This document shows, piece after piece, positions 45,801-57,899 of a DNA stretch of 64,000 nucleotides. A model generated the notes under the pieces. The model searched no databases, was not told the DNA's origin, and saw nothing but the letters and a program-made list of their open reading frames with translations. Each line of letters begins with the position of its first letter. Position 1 is the stretch's first letter. The DNA lies in NCBI GenBank assembly GCA_963682025.1, contig OY821517.1:332611144-332675143 (forward strand), given 5' to 3'. The position numbers were made by a program, and so were the translations under genes. The stretch comes from Cordilura impudica. Taxonomy: Eukaryota; Arthropoda; Insecta; Diptera; Scathophagidae.

Positions 45801-47408
45801 AATATATTTACGCTGATCCCTGACTCACTGACTGACTGACTGATTCTGTAACGCTGAAATAATACAGATAGCATTCCCTACAAAGCTATGCGAAATACAC
45901 AGACAAAATTTAATCTTTCTCATTTTATACAAACCCACACACAATTTTCTCTCTTCTATGTTACCGACCAGTGCTGCTAATAAAATCTTCTGAAAATCGA
46001 CAATTTTGGAAACTAAATCGCCAAAATCGTCATTTTTAAAACAAGAAATTGTCAAGAAAATAAAAATAAAACTACAAAATATTACAAAAGGAAACAATCA
46101 AATTTATTTATATCATTCATATTACGAATATTATTACAGCATTGGTTATTTCTAATGTATTAGTGGTGAAATTTCAACGAAAAAATTTAACACAGCAATC
46201 AACTAAATTTTATGTATCTATAGCTGAAACATGTAATATAGGTTTAAAGTATCGCCGTAATTAAAACTTAAATCTTAAATAGAGATGCTATTCAAGGTAT
46301 TTCCGTTTGGAAACGACTTGACCCAGAATTAAATCTATACATACTTTGTAATTTCCATTAAGACTAAACAAAAACTATCAATTTTCGATAAACAAACCAT
46401 TAATTGTTAACCCTTGAAATCGTAATTTTTATACTACTGAAAATTTTAAATCTGCAATCATCATTTTTAGAAATTTACAAATCATTTTAAAAAATTGAAA
46501 AATCGTCGAAATTACAATAAGTTGTCAAAATTGGCAACACTGCTAACGATAATAGCACTACATATGCAGATTTCGTGTTACATATGGAACAATGCATCAA
46601 AAAAACTAATATTTATTCAAATTCTTTTTTAAATTCCCATTGTTGGTCAATGAAAAAATTCTGCAAAAAAAGTAATGAATGAAATTTTATACATTTTTAT
46701 TTTTCTCATTTAACGTCGTCCATATGCATACATACTTCTTTTATCAAAATAAACTTATCCGTTTGTCTGTTTTGTTTTTCATCTCAAAATTGGTTTGTAT
46801 TGTTAAGAGTGCTTTCGCTCAGTTCTCTGATGGCCAGCACTTAACCAAAGAGCATGTTTTTTTTGATAAATATTTGAGAAAAAAGAGATCTTCAAAAGAG
46901 CATGTTTTTTTTGATAAATATTTGAGAAAAAAGCGATCTTCAATGTGGATTTTGTTGTTGTCCAACGTATGATTTCGTTTATAGCTCTGTATTGAAAAGC
47001 CCTTGAAAAAATAGTGAAATAGTAAGTTTAAAATTTAAATTATTGTAACTTTGCATAATTAAATTACATTGTAATTTTAGAAGAGAGGTGCGAAAATAAT
47101 TTTTTTTCACTCATAATATTAATTTTTGCATAATTTGCTTTTAAAAAAATTTTGACAAACATAAATTACGTAAAAAGGTATATTTAAGATTTTAATTTGA
47201 ATAATTTATTGAAATTAACGTGGAAGAATTAAAAGCGATTTTTTTTTGAAGTAAAATTAATACGCGCTTATTTTTTATTTTTTTCTTTTTTGGATTTATA
47301 GATAACTTTGCAAAAAAATGTAGTTGTCTTTTTTCAGTTTACATGTATGATGAAATATGAAATATTTTTTTCTTTTTTGTGTACATAGGTGTATTGGTGT
47401 GGTATTAA
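45801..47408. other. Intron DNA with short duplications
   Basis: GACTCACTGACTGACTGACT lies at 45823-45845. A 54-bp tandem duplication at about 46850-46945 doubles the frame text KEHVFFDKYLRKKRSS; the 97-codon frame holding it (46679-46972) is not a known protein. No other feature. Confidence 0.4.
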
Positions 47409-48067
47409 GGGGTGGTAGGTTTTAAAACCATTTTTTGTATTTCTCTTCCTGAAAGCACAACATGTCGAGAGTGTTGTGTCAAAATTTTAAGTAAATCAGA
47501 GCAAAACTTAAGAAGATACAGCGTTTCCAGCGACCGGCCTCATACGGTATATAGTTAGTATACAAATCAGTTTTTAAAAAACTTTAAACCGATTTGCTCG
47601 CAAATAAATGTTCGAAGTCCGTGAACATCTTCTTGACCGATTCTTTTGAAATTTTAGACACTATATCTACACAAAAATAATCAGGTAACCACGAAGTTTT
47701 TTTAATTCTATTTTCTTCCCCATTTTTTAACAACAAATTCCCGAAATTGTATAGCAAAAATAGTTTTTCACTTCAAAATGCTGCAAAAAAAAATTGAAAA
47801 ATTCTTCGTCACTACTTCAGGAAACATGTCACCTTTTAAACGCATTTCGATTTTTTTATTTCACATGGTCCGGTAACGAGTTATGATTTTCACCGCAAAA
47901 CAACAACGCCTCCGGATATTGGCTGTCACGGACTTATTTATTAAAATTTTTAGTTGAAAATTTTTTCAAAGATTCTTTAAATGTGTATGCTATAACGTGT
48001 ATTCGTGTCTTCAAAAAAGAATTATGCAAAATACGACTTTTATTAACTTTTAAAACCTTACCCCCCC
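47409..48067. mobile_element. MITE family E, copy 1
   Basis: Ends GGGTGGTAGGTTTTAAAA and, inverted, GGGGGGTAAGGTTTTAAAA. The body (ACAACATGTCGAGAGTGTTG, CGTTTCCAGCGACCGGCCTC, GCCTCCGGATATTGGCTGTC) matches 53768-54476 in inverse orientation over its whole length. Non-coding. Confidence 0.75.
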
Positions 48068-48135
48068 TAAGAAACTTTTAGGAACCTTGCTCTAAAACTT
48101 TTTTTTTCTATGCTATTCTATTCTTTCTACAATAA

Positions 48136-48215
48136 AATGGAGTTCGGTTATAACGAACTCGGCGGGACCGGCCAAATTAGTTCGTTGTAGACTAAGTTCG
48201 TTATAACCGTAGTAT
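48136..48215. repeat. pogo/Tigger-type terminal fragment
   Basis: GTTCGGTTATAACGAACTCG, GGCGGGACCGGCC, TTAGTTCGTTGTAGAC and AAGTTCGTTATAACCG. Repeated GTTCGTTATAACC words are typical of the ends of pogo-type elements. Nothing else of the element remains here. Confidence 0.5.
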
Positions 48216-48684
48216 TTTTTTGTTTTGTCCGAAAGGTTTAAAAACTGTTTTTAGTTGAATAAGTTTATTTATTTTGATGCATTTTAAAAAGTTATAAAAC
48301 ATAAATTAAATTATTAAATTATTAAGACTAAAATTACCGAGTTTCTATCAAAATAAAATATTTTTTTAAAATAATATACATAATATTAAAAACTACTTAT
48401 GTATAGAAGCAGAAAATATAAAGCAAAGGTTGGCTACTGGCAAACTTATGCGAAAATATACATAAAAGGACCTTTTACATAATTTCATTTGAAAATCGAA
48501 GTTTTTGGTTTGTATTTTTTACAACTGTTCCCCGAATATTTTTTTATTTTTTTAAATTTTAAAAACATTAAAATTAATTTTTTTTTTAAATATATAAAAT
48601 ATAGGAAAATTTTGATATGGGAAAAAAAATTTGTTTGTTAAAGTCAAAATAAACGGGCGCCTAGGCGCCACACAATCCACTAGT

Positions 48685-48787
48685 TTTCTATATCCAGTTA
48701 GTTGGACCTGAGAGAAAGGGTCTCTAAACGCATGTTATAGGGTATCGTATATTCGGTCTAGACTGACTATAATTTTCTTACTTGTTT
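48685..48787 (+). repeat. mini-me/DINE-1-like repeat A, 3' fragment (copy 5)
   Basis: TATATCCAGTTAGTTGGACC, GGTCTCTAAACGCATG, TAGGGTATCGTATATTCGGT, CTATAATTTTCTTACTTG: only the right end of the family. Confidence 0.65.
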
Positions 48788-48945
48788 TTATTTTTTTTTA
48801 CAAATATTTTCGATCTTTTAACATTTTAGTAATTGAGTTAGAAAATAATCAGGCTCAAGATCAAATGTTTTTACTTTAAATAAAGCAAAGAAAGAAAAAA
48901 AAACTTGGCACACATTATTTTTATTATTTCAAATATTATTTTTAG

Positions 48946-49123
48946 CACTACAATTTCGTAATGCCCTACGAAGAAACAACAATAGATAACAAATTTATTA
49001 TAAATCCGGTAACATTAACGACTCTGCAAGTAAAAATAGAAATGAAACAATACCGATGTGCCGAAGAGTTGGTGAATGAAACCAAATGGATGTTGCACAA
49101 TGCCAACATACTCAGTAATGGCA
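48946..49123 (+). CDS. ZMYND8-like gene, bromodomain exon
   Basis: The acceptor tttttag ends at 48945; the donor gtaagt starts at 49124 (phase 1). It encodes residues 602-660: HYNFVMPYEETTIDNKFIIN, PVTLTTLQVKIEMKQYRCAE, TKWMLHNANILSNG. This matches the ZA loop to BC loop of the ZMYND8 bromodomain. The acetyl-lysine-binding Asn is kept in LSNG, where ZMYND8 has IYNG, so the neighbouring Tyr is a Ser. The preceding intron is 8.5 kb. Confidence 0.9.
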
Positions 49124-49196
49124 GTAAGTCTTGAAATCAATAAACTTTGGTATTTTATGTAAAACTAAAATAATATGAAATTTATTTTATTTAAAG

Positions 49197-51946
49197 GCAG
49201 CACTAAAACGGTTATGGCAGCAAAGGCTATTTTCAAAATATGTCGACAAGAAGCCAATGAAATTGAAACGTGTCCGGAATGCTATTTAAATGCCAATACC
49301 AGAACTGATTGGTTTGTGGATGTATGTTCACAGCCCCATCTGTTGCTGTGGGCCAAACTAAAAGGTTTTCCCTATTGGCCGGCCAAAGCCATGGGCTTGG
49401 GTCAGAATTCATTGGTCAATGTACGATTCTTTGGCGAACATGATCGGGCCTTTGTACCGATGAAAGATTGTTATCTCTATTCACAGCAAGATCCCAATAC
49501 GGCTACAGGTAAACGAGCAGCCAAAGAGTTGGCCGATTGCATAAAGGAAGTACAAGAACATATTGAAAAGATTCGAACAAAAGTGGGTGCTTTTAAATAT
49601 GCCGCCTTCAAAACACCCTACGATCTAAGCGACGAAATGAAACAATTGGAAGAAATGATGCCGGGCGTACAAGAATATATAAAAAAACAGCATATTTTGA
49701 ATATAAAACCATCATTACAATTTAAAATTTATAAAACTGCCGACAATCATCTGTCTATTGTACATAAGACGTCTACGACACCGGAACTACAACCGCCAAC
49801 AACAACTTATGATAATGAGGACAAGAAAAAGAAATCATCTTGCAGTGAAGGTGGTGAAGACTCTAAAAAACAAGAAGATTTTCATGTTTCAACTTCTAAA
49901 TATGAAGTCATAACAAAGGTGTCCGCAGACGATAACCACTCTTCAAAATTAGGTACTGTTATTTTGAAACGTAAATCCGTTAATGGTGACTCTAAGAAAT
50001 TGGCTGAAGATGATGCCATAGAATTACCTTTACCGAAAATGACTAAAATCGAAGATCAACCCTCAGAGCTTGAAGCAAATAATGCGAGTTTAAAACGTAA
50101 ACTTGAAACACATTCCAACGATAAAACAAAGTCAAAACATGGCAAAACAGAACCTAAATTGCCCGTTCTAACCATCAAGACATCAAACACTAAGGAGGCC
50201 ACAGTTATTAAAACAAATGAAGTAAATAAGACAGATGTGGAAGTTGCCACAAAAGAAGTGGCTGTATTAAAACAACCATCAGTATCGCATCAAACTGAAT
50301 GTAATGATTCGCTGGCCACACAAAAGGTCATGGAAAATTTAGTGAAGAATAAACAGGGAGTGACTATTAAGAAGATTTCTAAAGACATGACCCCAACAAA
50401 TAGTCCCGAACAATCGAAAACCGATAATGCTAAGGATTCTGAGACATCTCCAATAAAATCTGTAGATAGTCCCAACGATAAAGTGGCCAAACAAAAGGCT
50501 GAAGAAGATAAGGCCCGAGAAAATCAAAAAGTTAATAACATTTTAAAAGGTTTAGTACCATTTGTAGAGGTTAAAAAGGAAGTTCTATCCGATAATGAAC
50601 AGGAAAAGGAAAATGAAAAAGATCCTAATGAAAAAGCAGAAACATTAATTAAACAACAACCTAATCAAATAGCCATAGCCGTCCCCCCAATCTCTAATAA
50701 TACACATGCTAAAGAAGATTCAATAACTAATAATAACGATACAATTAATGCTACAGATAAGGCCGACGTCACACCCTTAATAACACAAGTCAAAGAAGAA
50801 ATTATATCCGATGAAGAAGAGGGCAACACAACTGTAAATACTAACACACAAGTTACAAATTCTCTCGGTACTTCAATGGAAAAACCCAATGTTAATATCA
50901 TCACTACAGCTGAAGTTCGTATGGTAGGCGATACAACCATACAAAAATTGTCCTGTAAGAATCAACAAAATTCTTATCCTGTAGCCAGCACCAGCTCAGC
51001 TGCCATTAATAACAATGCTGTCTCTTCGAAACGTGTAACGCTTAGGGGAATTCCATATGGGCCACTGCCAGCTTCAGCATTTCCTAAAGCTATAGCCTGC
51101 AAGACGACGACATACCTACAAAATGAGGTGGCCATACAACCAAGAGCTAAGAAAACATTTCCTCTACATTCGCCACCGGTATATCAAAACACGCCAGCTC
51201 AAATTATATCAAATTCTACATCTACAACCAACTCACATTTAGATCCCAAAAAGACAATGGCTAAAACAACTATGGTAGCTATACCCGTAGATGTAGCCAC
51301 CAGCAATAGGGCCTCAACATCAACAGTGGGTAGTATACCAGTGCCTCCACTGACCGCCGTCTCAAAAATAGCACCCCACTCTTCATCAACATTTAATTCA
51401 ATGCCGCGAAATTCTGCCAGTACTACAATTGTATCGGGTAGTACATCTTCTGTAATAAATGAAACAACAAAATCGTCATCCCCATTAACATTAACTACTA
51501 CAGCTACACATACACCGATTACCGTTGCGGCCTATTCATCTTTATCTGCACCTTTATCATCACAACAAGTTAATCTGCAAAATCCTTTAACTATGTCCAC
51601 ACCACCACCCTTGGCTGGCTTATCTGGTCCTATCTTAAGTTCAACACAACAAAATGGTGTAACTGATTTAAGTCCGGCAGCAACAACAACGACAACGACA
51701 ACAACAACAACGCTGATGACTACGGCGGCTTTAGCACCTACTCTACCACAACCTTCTTCAACCGATACTCATCTTTTGGGAGGTCTTGTGACACCCTCTC
51801 TAGCCTCTGCCATTACAGATGTCATTTGTAGGGGTCCACCAAAATTGGCAGTACGCCCCAGCGGTCCGTTGGTATCGGAGGGTCATCCATTATTCCCGTC
51901 ACAGGCTGGTCCTGTGTGTAAACGTTTAGTGGAAAATGTTCATAAG
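49197..51946 (+). CDS. ZMYND8-like gene, bromodomain end, PWWP and disordered region
   Basis: The acceptor ttaaag ends at 49196; the true exon does not start at the ATG of 49175, which is intronic. The donor gtaagt is at 51947, phase 0. It encodes residues 661-1577. The last bromodomain helix (TVMAAKAIFKICRQEANEIE) leads to a short zinc element (CPECYLNANTRTDWFVDVC) and the PWWP domain (LLLWAKLKGFPYWPAKAMGL, VNVRFFGEHDRAFVPMKDCY, residues about 705-800). A helical segment follows (AAKELADCIKEVQEHIEKIR), then some 650 low-complexity Lys/Ser/Thr/Asn residues with VKKEVLSDNE and VKEEIISDEEE, and a Thr run. The MYND finger and coiled coil of the family must lie beyond the window. Confidence 0.92.
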
Positions 51947-52654
51947 GTAAGTGTGAACATTTGCATAAGCTGCTTAGAAACTTTATTATTAATATTACCA
52001 TATTTGAATAACGGTACTTGTGTTTTAGTACTTTTAAAAGAGTAGTCGAAGAAAAGGGGGATAAATATTAGTTTCTATTATACTCCTATTTTCATAATTT
52101 AATCCCTGAATAGAGTATCCATATCGGTAATTGTTTTTCAGAAGAAATCTGATCTCCAATTAAAAAAAAATCTGTTCGTGGCTAAAATATATGGAGGCGT
52201 AATAAAGCAAATATGGATTGATAATCCTGGAAAAATCAAAATACTATTCAATGACACTATTATTATCTGACTGACTCAAGCCCTGTACATAAACGTTATC
52301 AAGCAAAATTAAGATTTGAAAATTTTTTATACAAAATTACCATTTCAATACGATATTTAGTGCAATCAATTTGACCATATTTAGTTTTCACCACATATTT
52401 TTCTCCTAAAAAAAAATTATTCACCTCAAATATTCTCTTTGAGAAAAAAAATTTTTTTTTCACTTAACATTTTTTTATATCTTTTTTCAACCCTTGCTTC
52501 ACATAAATTTTTTTTTGAAATTTTATCTCCAAAATTTTTCTTACGACAAAATTTATTCTCCCCTTTTACATATTTTTGTACAACTCAAGAAGTTTTTGCT
52601 TGAACTAAATGAAATTTTAATCTCATCTTCAAAATTGGGATAGATAGATAGATA
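51947..52654. other. Start of the next intron, nothing recognised
   Basis: Reading past the gtaagt donor gives only a short tail to a stop at 52043. T-rich DNA follows; a GATAGATAGATA stretch at about 52640 begins the first unit of the minisatellite. Confidence 0.4.
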
Positions 52655-55040
52655 AAAGTATATTTTTTACGAAAAAGTAAATTTGTTTAAAAAAAAGGTG
52701 TTTTTGTAGGAAAAGGAAGTTTTTTAACAAAAGGTACTTTTTTAAAGAAAATTAATTTTTTTTTAAAAAAAGTTACTTTTTAAGAAAATGTACTTTTTAT
52801 GAAAAGGTACTTTTTTAAGAAAAGGTACTTTTTTAAGAAAATGTACTTTTTTAAAGAAAATTAATTTTTTTAAGAAAAGGTACTTTTTTAATAAAATATA
52901 CTTTTTAAGAAAAGGAACTGTTTTAAGATTAGGTGGTACTTTTTTAAAAACAGGTATTTTTTAAGCAAATTTACTTTTTTAAGAAAAGATACTTTTAAGA
53001 AAACGTACTTTTTTAAGAAAAGGTACGTTTTTAAGGAAATGTACTTTATTTAAGAAAGGGTACTTTTTTAAGAAGAGGTACTTTTTTAAGAAAAGGTACT
53101 TTTTTAAAGAAAATTAATGAAATTTTTATCTCATCTTCAAAATTGGGATAGATAGATAGATGAATGTATATTTTTTACGAAAAAGTAAATTTGTTTTAAA
53201 AAACGTGTTTTTGTAGGAAAAGGAAATTTTTTAAGAAAAGGTACTTTTTTAAAGAAAGTTAATTTTTTGTCAAGAAAAGTTACTTTTTAAGAAAATGTAC
53301 TTTTTATGAAAAGGTACTTTTTTAAGAAAAGGTACTTATTTAAGAAAAGGTACTTTTTAAGAAAATGTACTTTTTTAAAGAAAATTAATTTTTTTAAGAA
53401 AAGGTACTTTTTTAATAAAATATACTTTTTAAGAAAAGGAACTTTTTTAAGATTAGGTGGTACTTTTTGAAAAACAGGTACTTTTTTAAGCAAATTTACT
53501 TTTTTAAGAAAAGATACACTTTTAAGAAAACGTACTTTTTTAAGAAAAGGTACGTTTTTAAGAAAATGTACTTTATTTAAGAAAAGCTACTTTTTTAAGA
53601 AAAGGTACTTTTTTAAGAAAAGGTACTTATTTAAGAAAAGGTACTTTTTTAAGAAAAGGTACTTATTTAAGAAAAGGTACTTTTTAAGAAAACTTAATTT
53701 TTTAAGAGATTTAGATTTATTTAAGAAAAGCTACTTTTTAAGAAAACTTAATTTTTTAAGAGATTTAGGGGGGTAAGGTTTTAAAAGTTAAAAAATTCAT
53801 ATTTTCATAATTCTTTTTTGAAGATATGAACAATGTTAGATTATTTATTTCATATACAGTGTATATTATACACGTTATAGCATAAATTTTGAAGAAACTT
53901 TGAAAAAATTTTCAATTAAAAATTTTAATAAATAAGTCCGTGACAGCGAATCTCCGGAGGCGTTGTTGTTTTGCGGTGAACATCATAACTCGTTACCGGA
54001 TCATGTGAAATAAAATATTCGAAATGCGTTTAAAAGGTGACATGTTTCCCAAGGTAATCACGAAGAGTTTTTTTAAATTTTTATTTTTTATTTTTGGCAG
54101 CATTTTGAAGTGAAAAACACGATTTTTGCTATAAAATTTCGGGAATTTGTTGTTAAAAAATGGAGAAGAGAATGGAAAATAAAAAAAACTCTTCGTGGTT
54201 ATCTGATGATTTATGTGTAGATATAGTGTGTAAAATTTTAAAAGAATCGGTCAAGTAGATTTTGAGTTATGATGTTCACGGTCTTCGAACTTTTATTTGC
54301 GATAAAATCGATTTAAAGTTTTTTAAAAACTGATTTATATACGATACCGTATGAGGCCGGTCGCTGGAAACGCTGTATCTTCTTAAGTTTTGCTCCGATT
54401 TACTTGAAATTTTGACACAACACTCTCGACATGTTGTACATTCAGAAAGAGAAATGTTTTAAAACCTTACCCCCTCTTAACTTATTTTAGAGAAGGTTGT
54501 TTTTTTTAAGAAAACTTTAGTTTTTTAAGTAAATTCCCTTTTTTAAGTAAATATACTTTTTTAATAAAAGGTACTTTTTTAAGAAAAGGCAATTTTTTAA
54601 GAACAGGTAAATTTTTAATAAAAGGTACTTTCATAAGAAAAGGTACTTATTTTAGTAAATATACTTTTTTAATAGAAGGTACTTTTTAAGAAAAGGTACT
54701 TTATTAAGTAAATGTACCTTTTCAAGTAAATTTAGCTTTTTAACAAGTTATTTTTTTATAGCGAAAGCTACTTTTTTAACAAAAGCGTTTTTTTAATAAA
54801 AGCTACTTTCTTTAACAAAAATTACTTTTTTAAGAAAAGGTACTTTTTCAAAAAAAAAAAAAACGTTATATTTTTAGGAAAATGTACTTTCTAAGAAAAC
54901 GTATTTTTTTAACAAACAATACTTGTTTTAGAAAAGGTTTGTTTTTAAGAAAAGGGTACTATTTAAGAAAATTTACTTTTTTAAGAAAAAAGGTACCTTT
55001 TAAAAAAAATAGTTATTTTTTTTAGTTTTTGCGAAAAGAT
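52655..55040. repeat. AAGAAAAGGTACTTTTTT minisatellite
   Basis: A word of about 17-19 bases, TTAAGAAAAGGTACTTTT, repeats dozens of times with small changes (AATGTAC, AACGTAC, AAATTAA). A higher-order copy of about 506 bp is visible: the block starting TCTCATCTTCAAAATTGGGA at about 52622 returns at about 53128. MITE E (53768-54476) splits the array. Frames through it read as FLKKYLFLKK-like repeats and are not genes. Confidence 0.9.
53768..54476. mobile_element. MITE family E, copy 2, inside the minisatellite
   Basis: GGGGGTAAGGTTTTAAAA at the left and TTTTAAAACCTTACCCCC at the right give a near-perfect terminal repeat. The body is the complement of the copy at 47409. TTA flanks both sides. 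The minisatellite resumes on each side. Confidence 0.8.
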
Positions 55041-55198
55041 ATATTTTGAGAAAAATTTAATAGGAAGGGATGGGATGGACAGTAGTTTTATGAATTATTG
55101 AATTTTTTTTTGCAAATATCGAATTTTACTTTCTTTATTTTTCGCTGCTTGTAAAAAAGTTTCCGCACCAAACGAGTTGAAATTTGGTCTATATTTTT

Positions 55199-55974
55199 AT
55201 ACCCTATACCACTATGTGGTTTGGGTATAATGACTTTGTGCTGCTGTTTGTAACAACCAAAAATATTTGACCTAGACCCATCTTTAATTATACCGATCGA
55301 ATCAGAATCACTTTCTGAGTTGATTTAACAATGTCCGTCCGTCCGTCCGTCTGTGTGTCCATGTAAAGCTTGTAATCAAACTGCAGGTCGCAAATATGAA
55401 TATATTTTGACGAAATTTGGTATATAAGCTTTTATCGGCCATGGGATGAACGCTATTGAAATTGGTGAGAATCGGTCCATGTTCAGACCTAGCCCCCATA
55501 CAAATTACCCCTATGAAATCGACATAAATTGCCATAAGATCCAAATTGTCATATAGATCTTACTCAAATTGGGTTTGTATGCGTTCATTACATCCACTAA
55601 TGAGTAGTCCAAAAATGATCCCTTTGACCCCATATAGAGCTGCTTCCCGATCTTCACTTAAATCTATTAAAAAACAAAAATATTGCACTGATTCTTCTCA
55701 AATTTTGTTTGTACATATTTTTGCAAAATACAAGAGACTTTACCAAACATGATCAGGATCGGTCCATTTTTGGACCTAGTCCCTTTATAGATATAGCATC
55801 CGATATGAACTTTTTCATATCTGCAGCCAAAAAAATTAATAAAAATCCCACTCAAATTTGGTTTTTGCTTATTTTCAATGTCCAGTTAGTTGGGCCTAAG
55901 AGATAGGGTTTCTAAACGCATGGTATAGGGTATCGTATAGTCGGTCTAGACCGACTATAATTTTCTAACTTGTT
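55199..55974 (+). repeat. mini-me/DINE-1-like repeat A, copy 6, full length
   Basis: From TATACCCTATACCACTATGT to ATAGTCGGTC/TAGACCGACTAT and AATTTTCTAACTTG. GTCCGTCCGTCCGTCTGTGT is at 55335. This is the best preserved copy in plus orientation. Confidence 0.75.
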
Positions 55975-56069
55975 TTGATTTAAAATATTTCTCCGAATAA
56001 AATTTTAACAATACTATTGGCTTAGAAACTCGTGCATTCTTTTGTCGTTTACAATAATTCTTGTAGTAA

Positions 56070-56318
56070 ATGTTTATTGTTTTTGTTAATATTTGTTTGA
56101 ATCACACATATATAATAAATAGTAATAAAGCTGTGCAGAAAAATTACAAAATCTGGGGCAAAAATTTTAATAGTTTTGAAAACAGTAAATCAACGTTTGG
56201 AGCCATACCAAATATAAAATATTCGTTATTTAAATTAAACAAAACCCCCGAGCAAAAATTTTACACAGCGGTAATTAAATCTGCTGAAGAAATCGAAATC
56301 GTATACAAAAAACATTGA
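56070..56318 (+). other. 82-codon open frame of unknown nature
   Basis: The frame reads NKAVQKNYKIWGKNFNSFEN, KYSLFKLNKTPEQKFYTAVI and KSAEEIEIVYKKH. Its composition is less biased than its neighbours', but there is no domain I know, and no splice or promoter signal supports it. It may be a relic of an element. Confidence 0.2.
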
Positions 56319-57304
56319 AAAATTAAATCTGCTGCCTTCATTTTCATGGAAAGAAAATTTATGGTAAAAAAATACAGGTAACCGTATTGAAAAATAAAAC
56401 AAAAGTTAAGTTTGCGTTCTTGTTCTTGAAAATATAAGGGAAACTTTAGACCAGTGGTGGCCATCGAGAGAATTGAGTTACTAATAGTGTTTATGAGCAT
56501 GTGTTAGTTGTACTACACTGATCGAAATCCATTGTTGTTTACTTTTACTCTTTGGTGAGTATTTTTGTTTTCGTTCGGCTGTATACATATAAGAAGCCGA
56601 GCACCAGCGTGTTTGGCACGGCCTTCACTGCTTTAGACAAATATTACACAACTTATGTTAACACAGGAAAAACAAAAGGAGTTATTGCTTTGCTAAAGAA
56701 CCATTGCAAGACAATGTCACTTGTTCTCCCACAATATATTGGTTGACAGCATCACATTTTAGACTTGCTTTTAAGACATGTTATGGACGAGATATTAAAT
56801 ATATAATCATCATGGCCAAATATATATTATAGTTTTTCAGAACTAATAATTAATTATGAATAACTAAAAACAACTATAAACAAAATGAAGAAAGCATTAA
56901 AGCTGTAAATATTAAATGGAGAGGTTATATGCAGTTCCTATATGAGCTTGGAAAAGCTTTCAGATACTACGAAAAACATGAAAAATTTGCCTTCAATAGG
57001 TTAACAACGTGGTAAGTAATAAAACAATACTTCATATCTGAGTTCTTATAAGTACAAGATCGCTTAATCACTTTCTCAAAGTTGCAAAAGTGCTGTCAAA
57101 TTTCATGACCTAGTGCTTTTTGGCACAAAAGTGGTCTGGGGCATTTGCTATTTCTTGGATTTTGAAGTTATGTAGCTTTTTGAAGTCTTGTTTCCTTTAT
57201 TTTTTTTCTGTTTACCTTTACCTTTTTAAATATACAGTTTTATTACTTTGACAAAAAAAAAAATATAAGAAAATAATACATTATGTTAACAAAATTTCCA
57301 TTGA

Positions 57305-57780
57305 ACACTAGCAAATGATCTTTTATAAGATGCGAGCCCCGCCGCCCCTGATAACGCTCTTCCATGTCCGAAGATCCTGATGAAATCTTTCACCCTGCTC
57401 CTCACTAAAATCAACCAGATTTTGCGGAAATTGGTTTAAATGCGACTACAGGAAGTGGATTTTTATGCTCATGTTGCACCCTAGCTCTTGCAAGTTTGAT
57501 AGCACGCACTCAACAAGCTCGACATGGCCGTCAGATTTTTTTTGCTTAGGAAATTACTCATAACCAATACAAATGAATTCCAAGTTTTGGATTCGACTTC
57601 AGTCATTGATTTGCCAAATCTGTGGCCCAACAAAAATACCAGCTTTCAATTTTTCTGTACTTAATCCTGGAAGCTTGTGTGAAAGAAAATTAAAACGTTC
57701 GCCACTTTTGCCAAGCGCCTTCACAAACTGTTTCATTATGCCGAGTTTAATGTGAAATGGTGGAAGTATGACGCGGTCTC
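57305..57780 (-). pseudogene. Relic of a widespread repeated gene (FVGPQI / EEQGERFHQD family)
   Basis: The minus strand gives KLKAGIFVGPQIWQIND, MSIKIHFL, NQFPQNLVDFSEEQGERFHQ and DLRTWKSVIRG. I know these motifs from repeated uncharacterised proteins of arthropods, where FVGPQI and SEEQGERFHQD occur in this order about 100 residues apart. Function unknown; frames are broken. Confidence 0.5.
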
Positions 57781-57899
57781 GGCCAATTAAAAAAAAACTT
57801 TTGAAATTAATGTTAGTGATCTAGATATAAAGAAAAATTAATATTTTACTTGGATACGACAGTAATGAAAGATATTTCAATTTTCCACAAAATAGTTTT

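Noticed and set aside
46679..46972. 97-codon frame with an internal 54-bp duplication
   Set aside because: No domain, no splice support, hydrophobic start made of T-rich DNA; most likely chance plus a local duplication.
49175..49196. ATG start upstream of the PWWP exon
   Set aside because: These bases lie in a 73-bp intron; the acceptor at 49196 and the phase of the bromodomain exon show the frame is entered by splicing.
51947..52045. Open extension after the VENVHK residues
   Set aside because: A consensus gtaagt donor directly follows, and the extra residues are unlike the family; it is intron read-through.
53287..53493. 68-codon frame with FLKKYLFLKK repeats
   Set aside because: It is a product of the minisatellite unit, not a protein gene.
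55308..55906. Several frames repeated at 39.1-39.8, 45.6 and 55.3-55.9 kb
   Set aside because: They are shared because the repeat A DNA is shared; they are broken differently in each copy and have no protein features.
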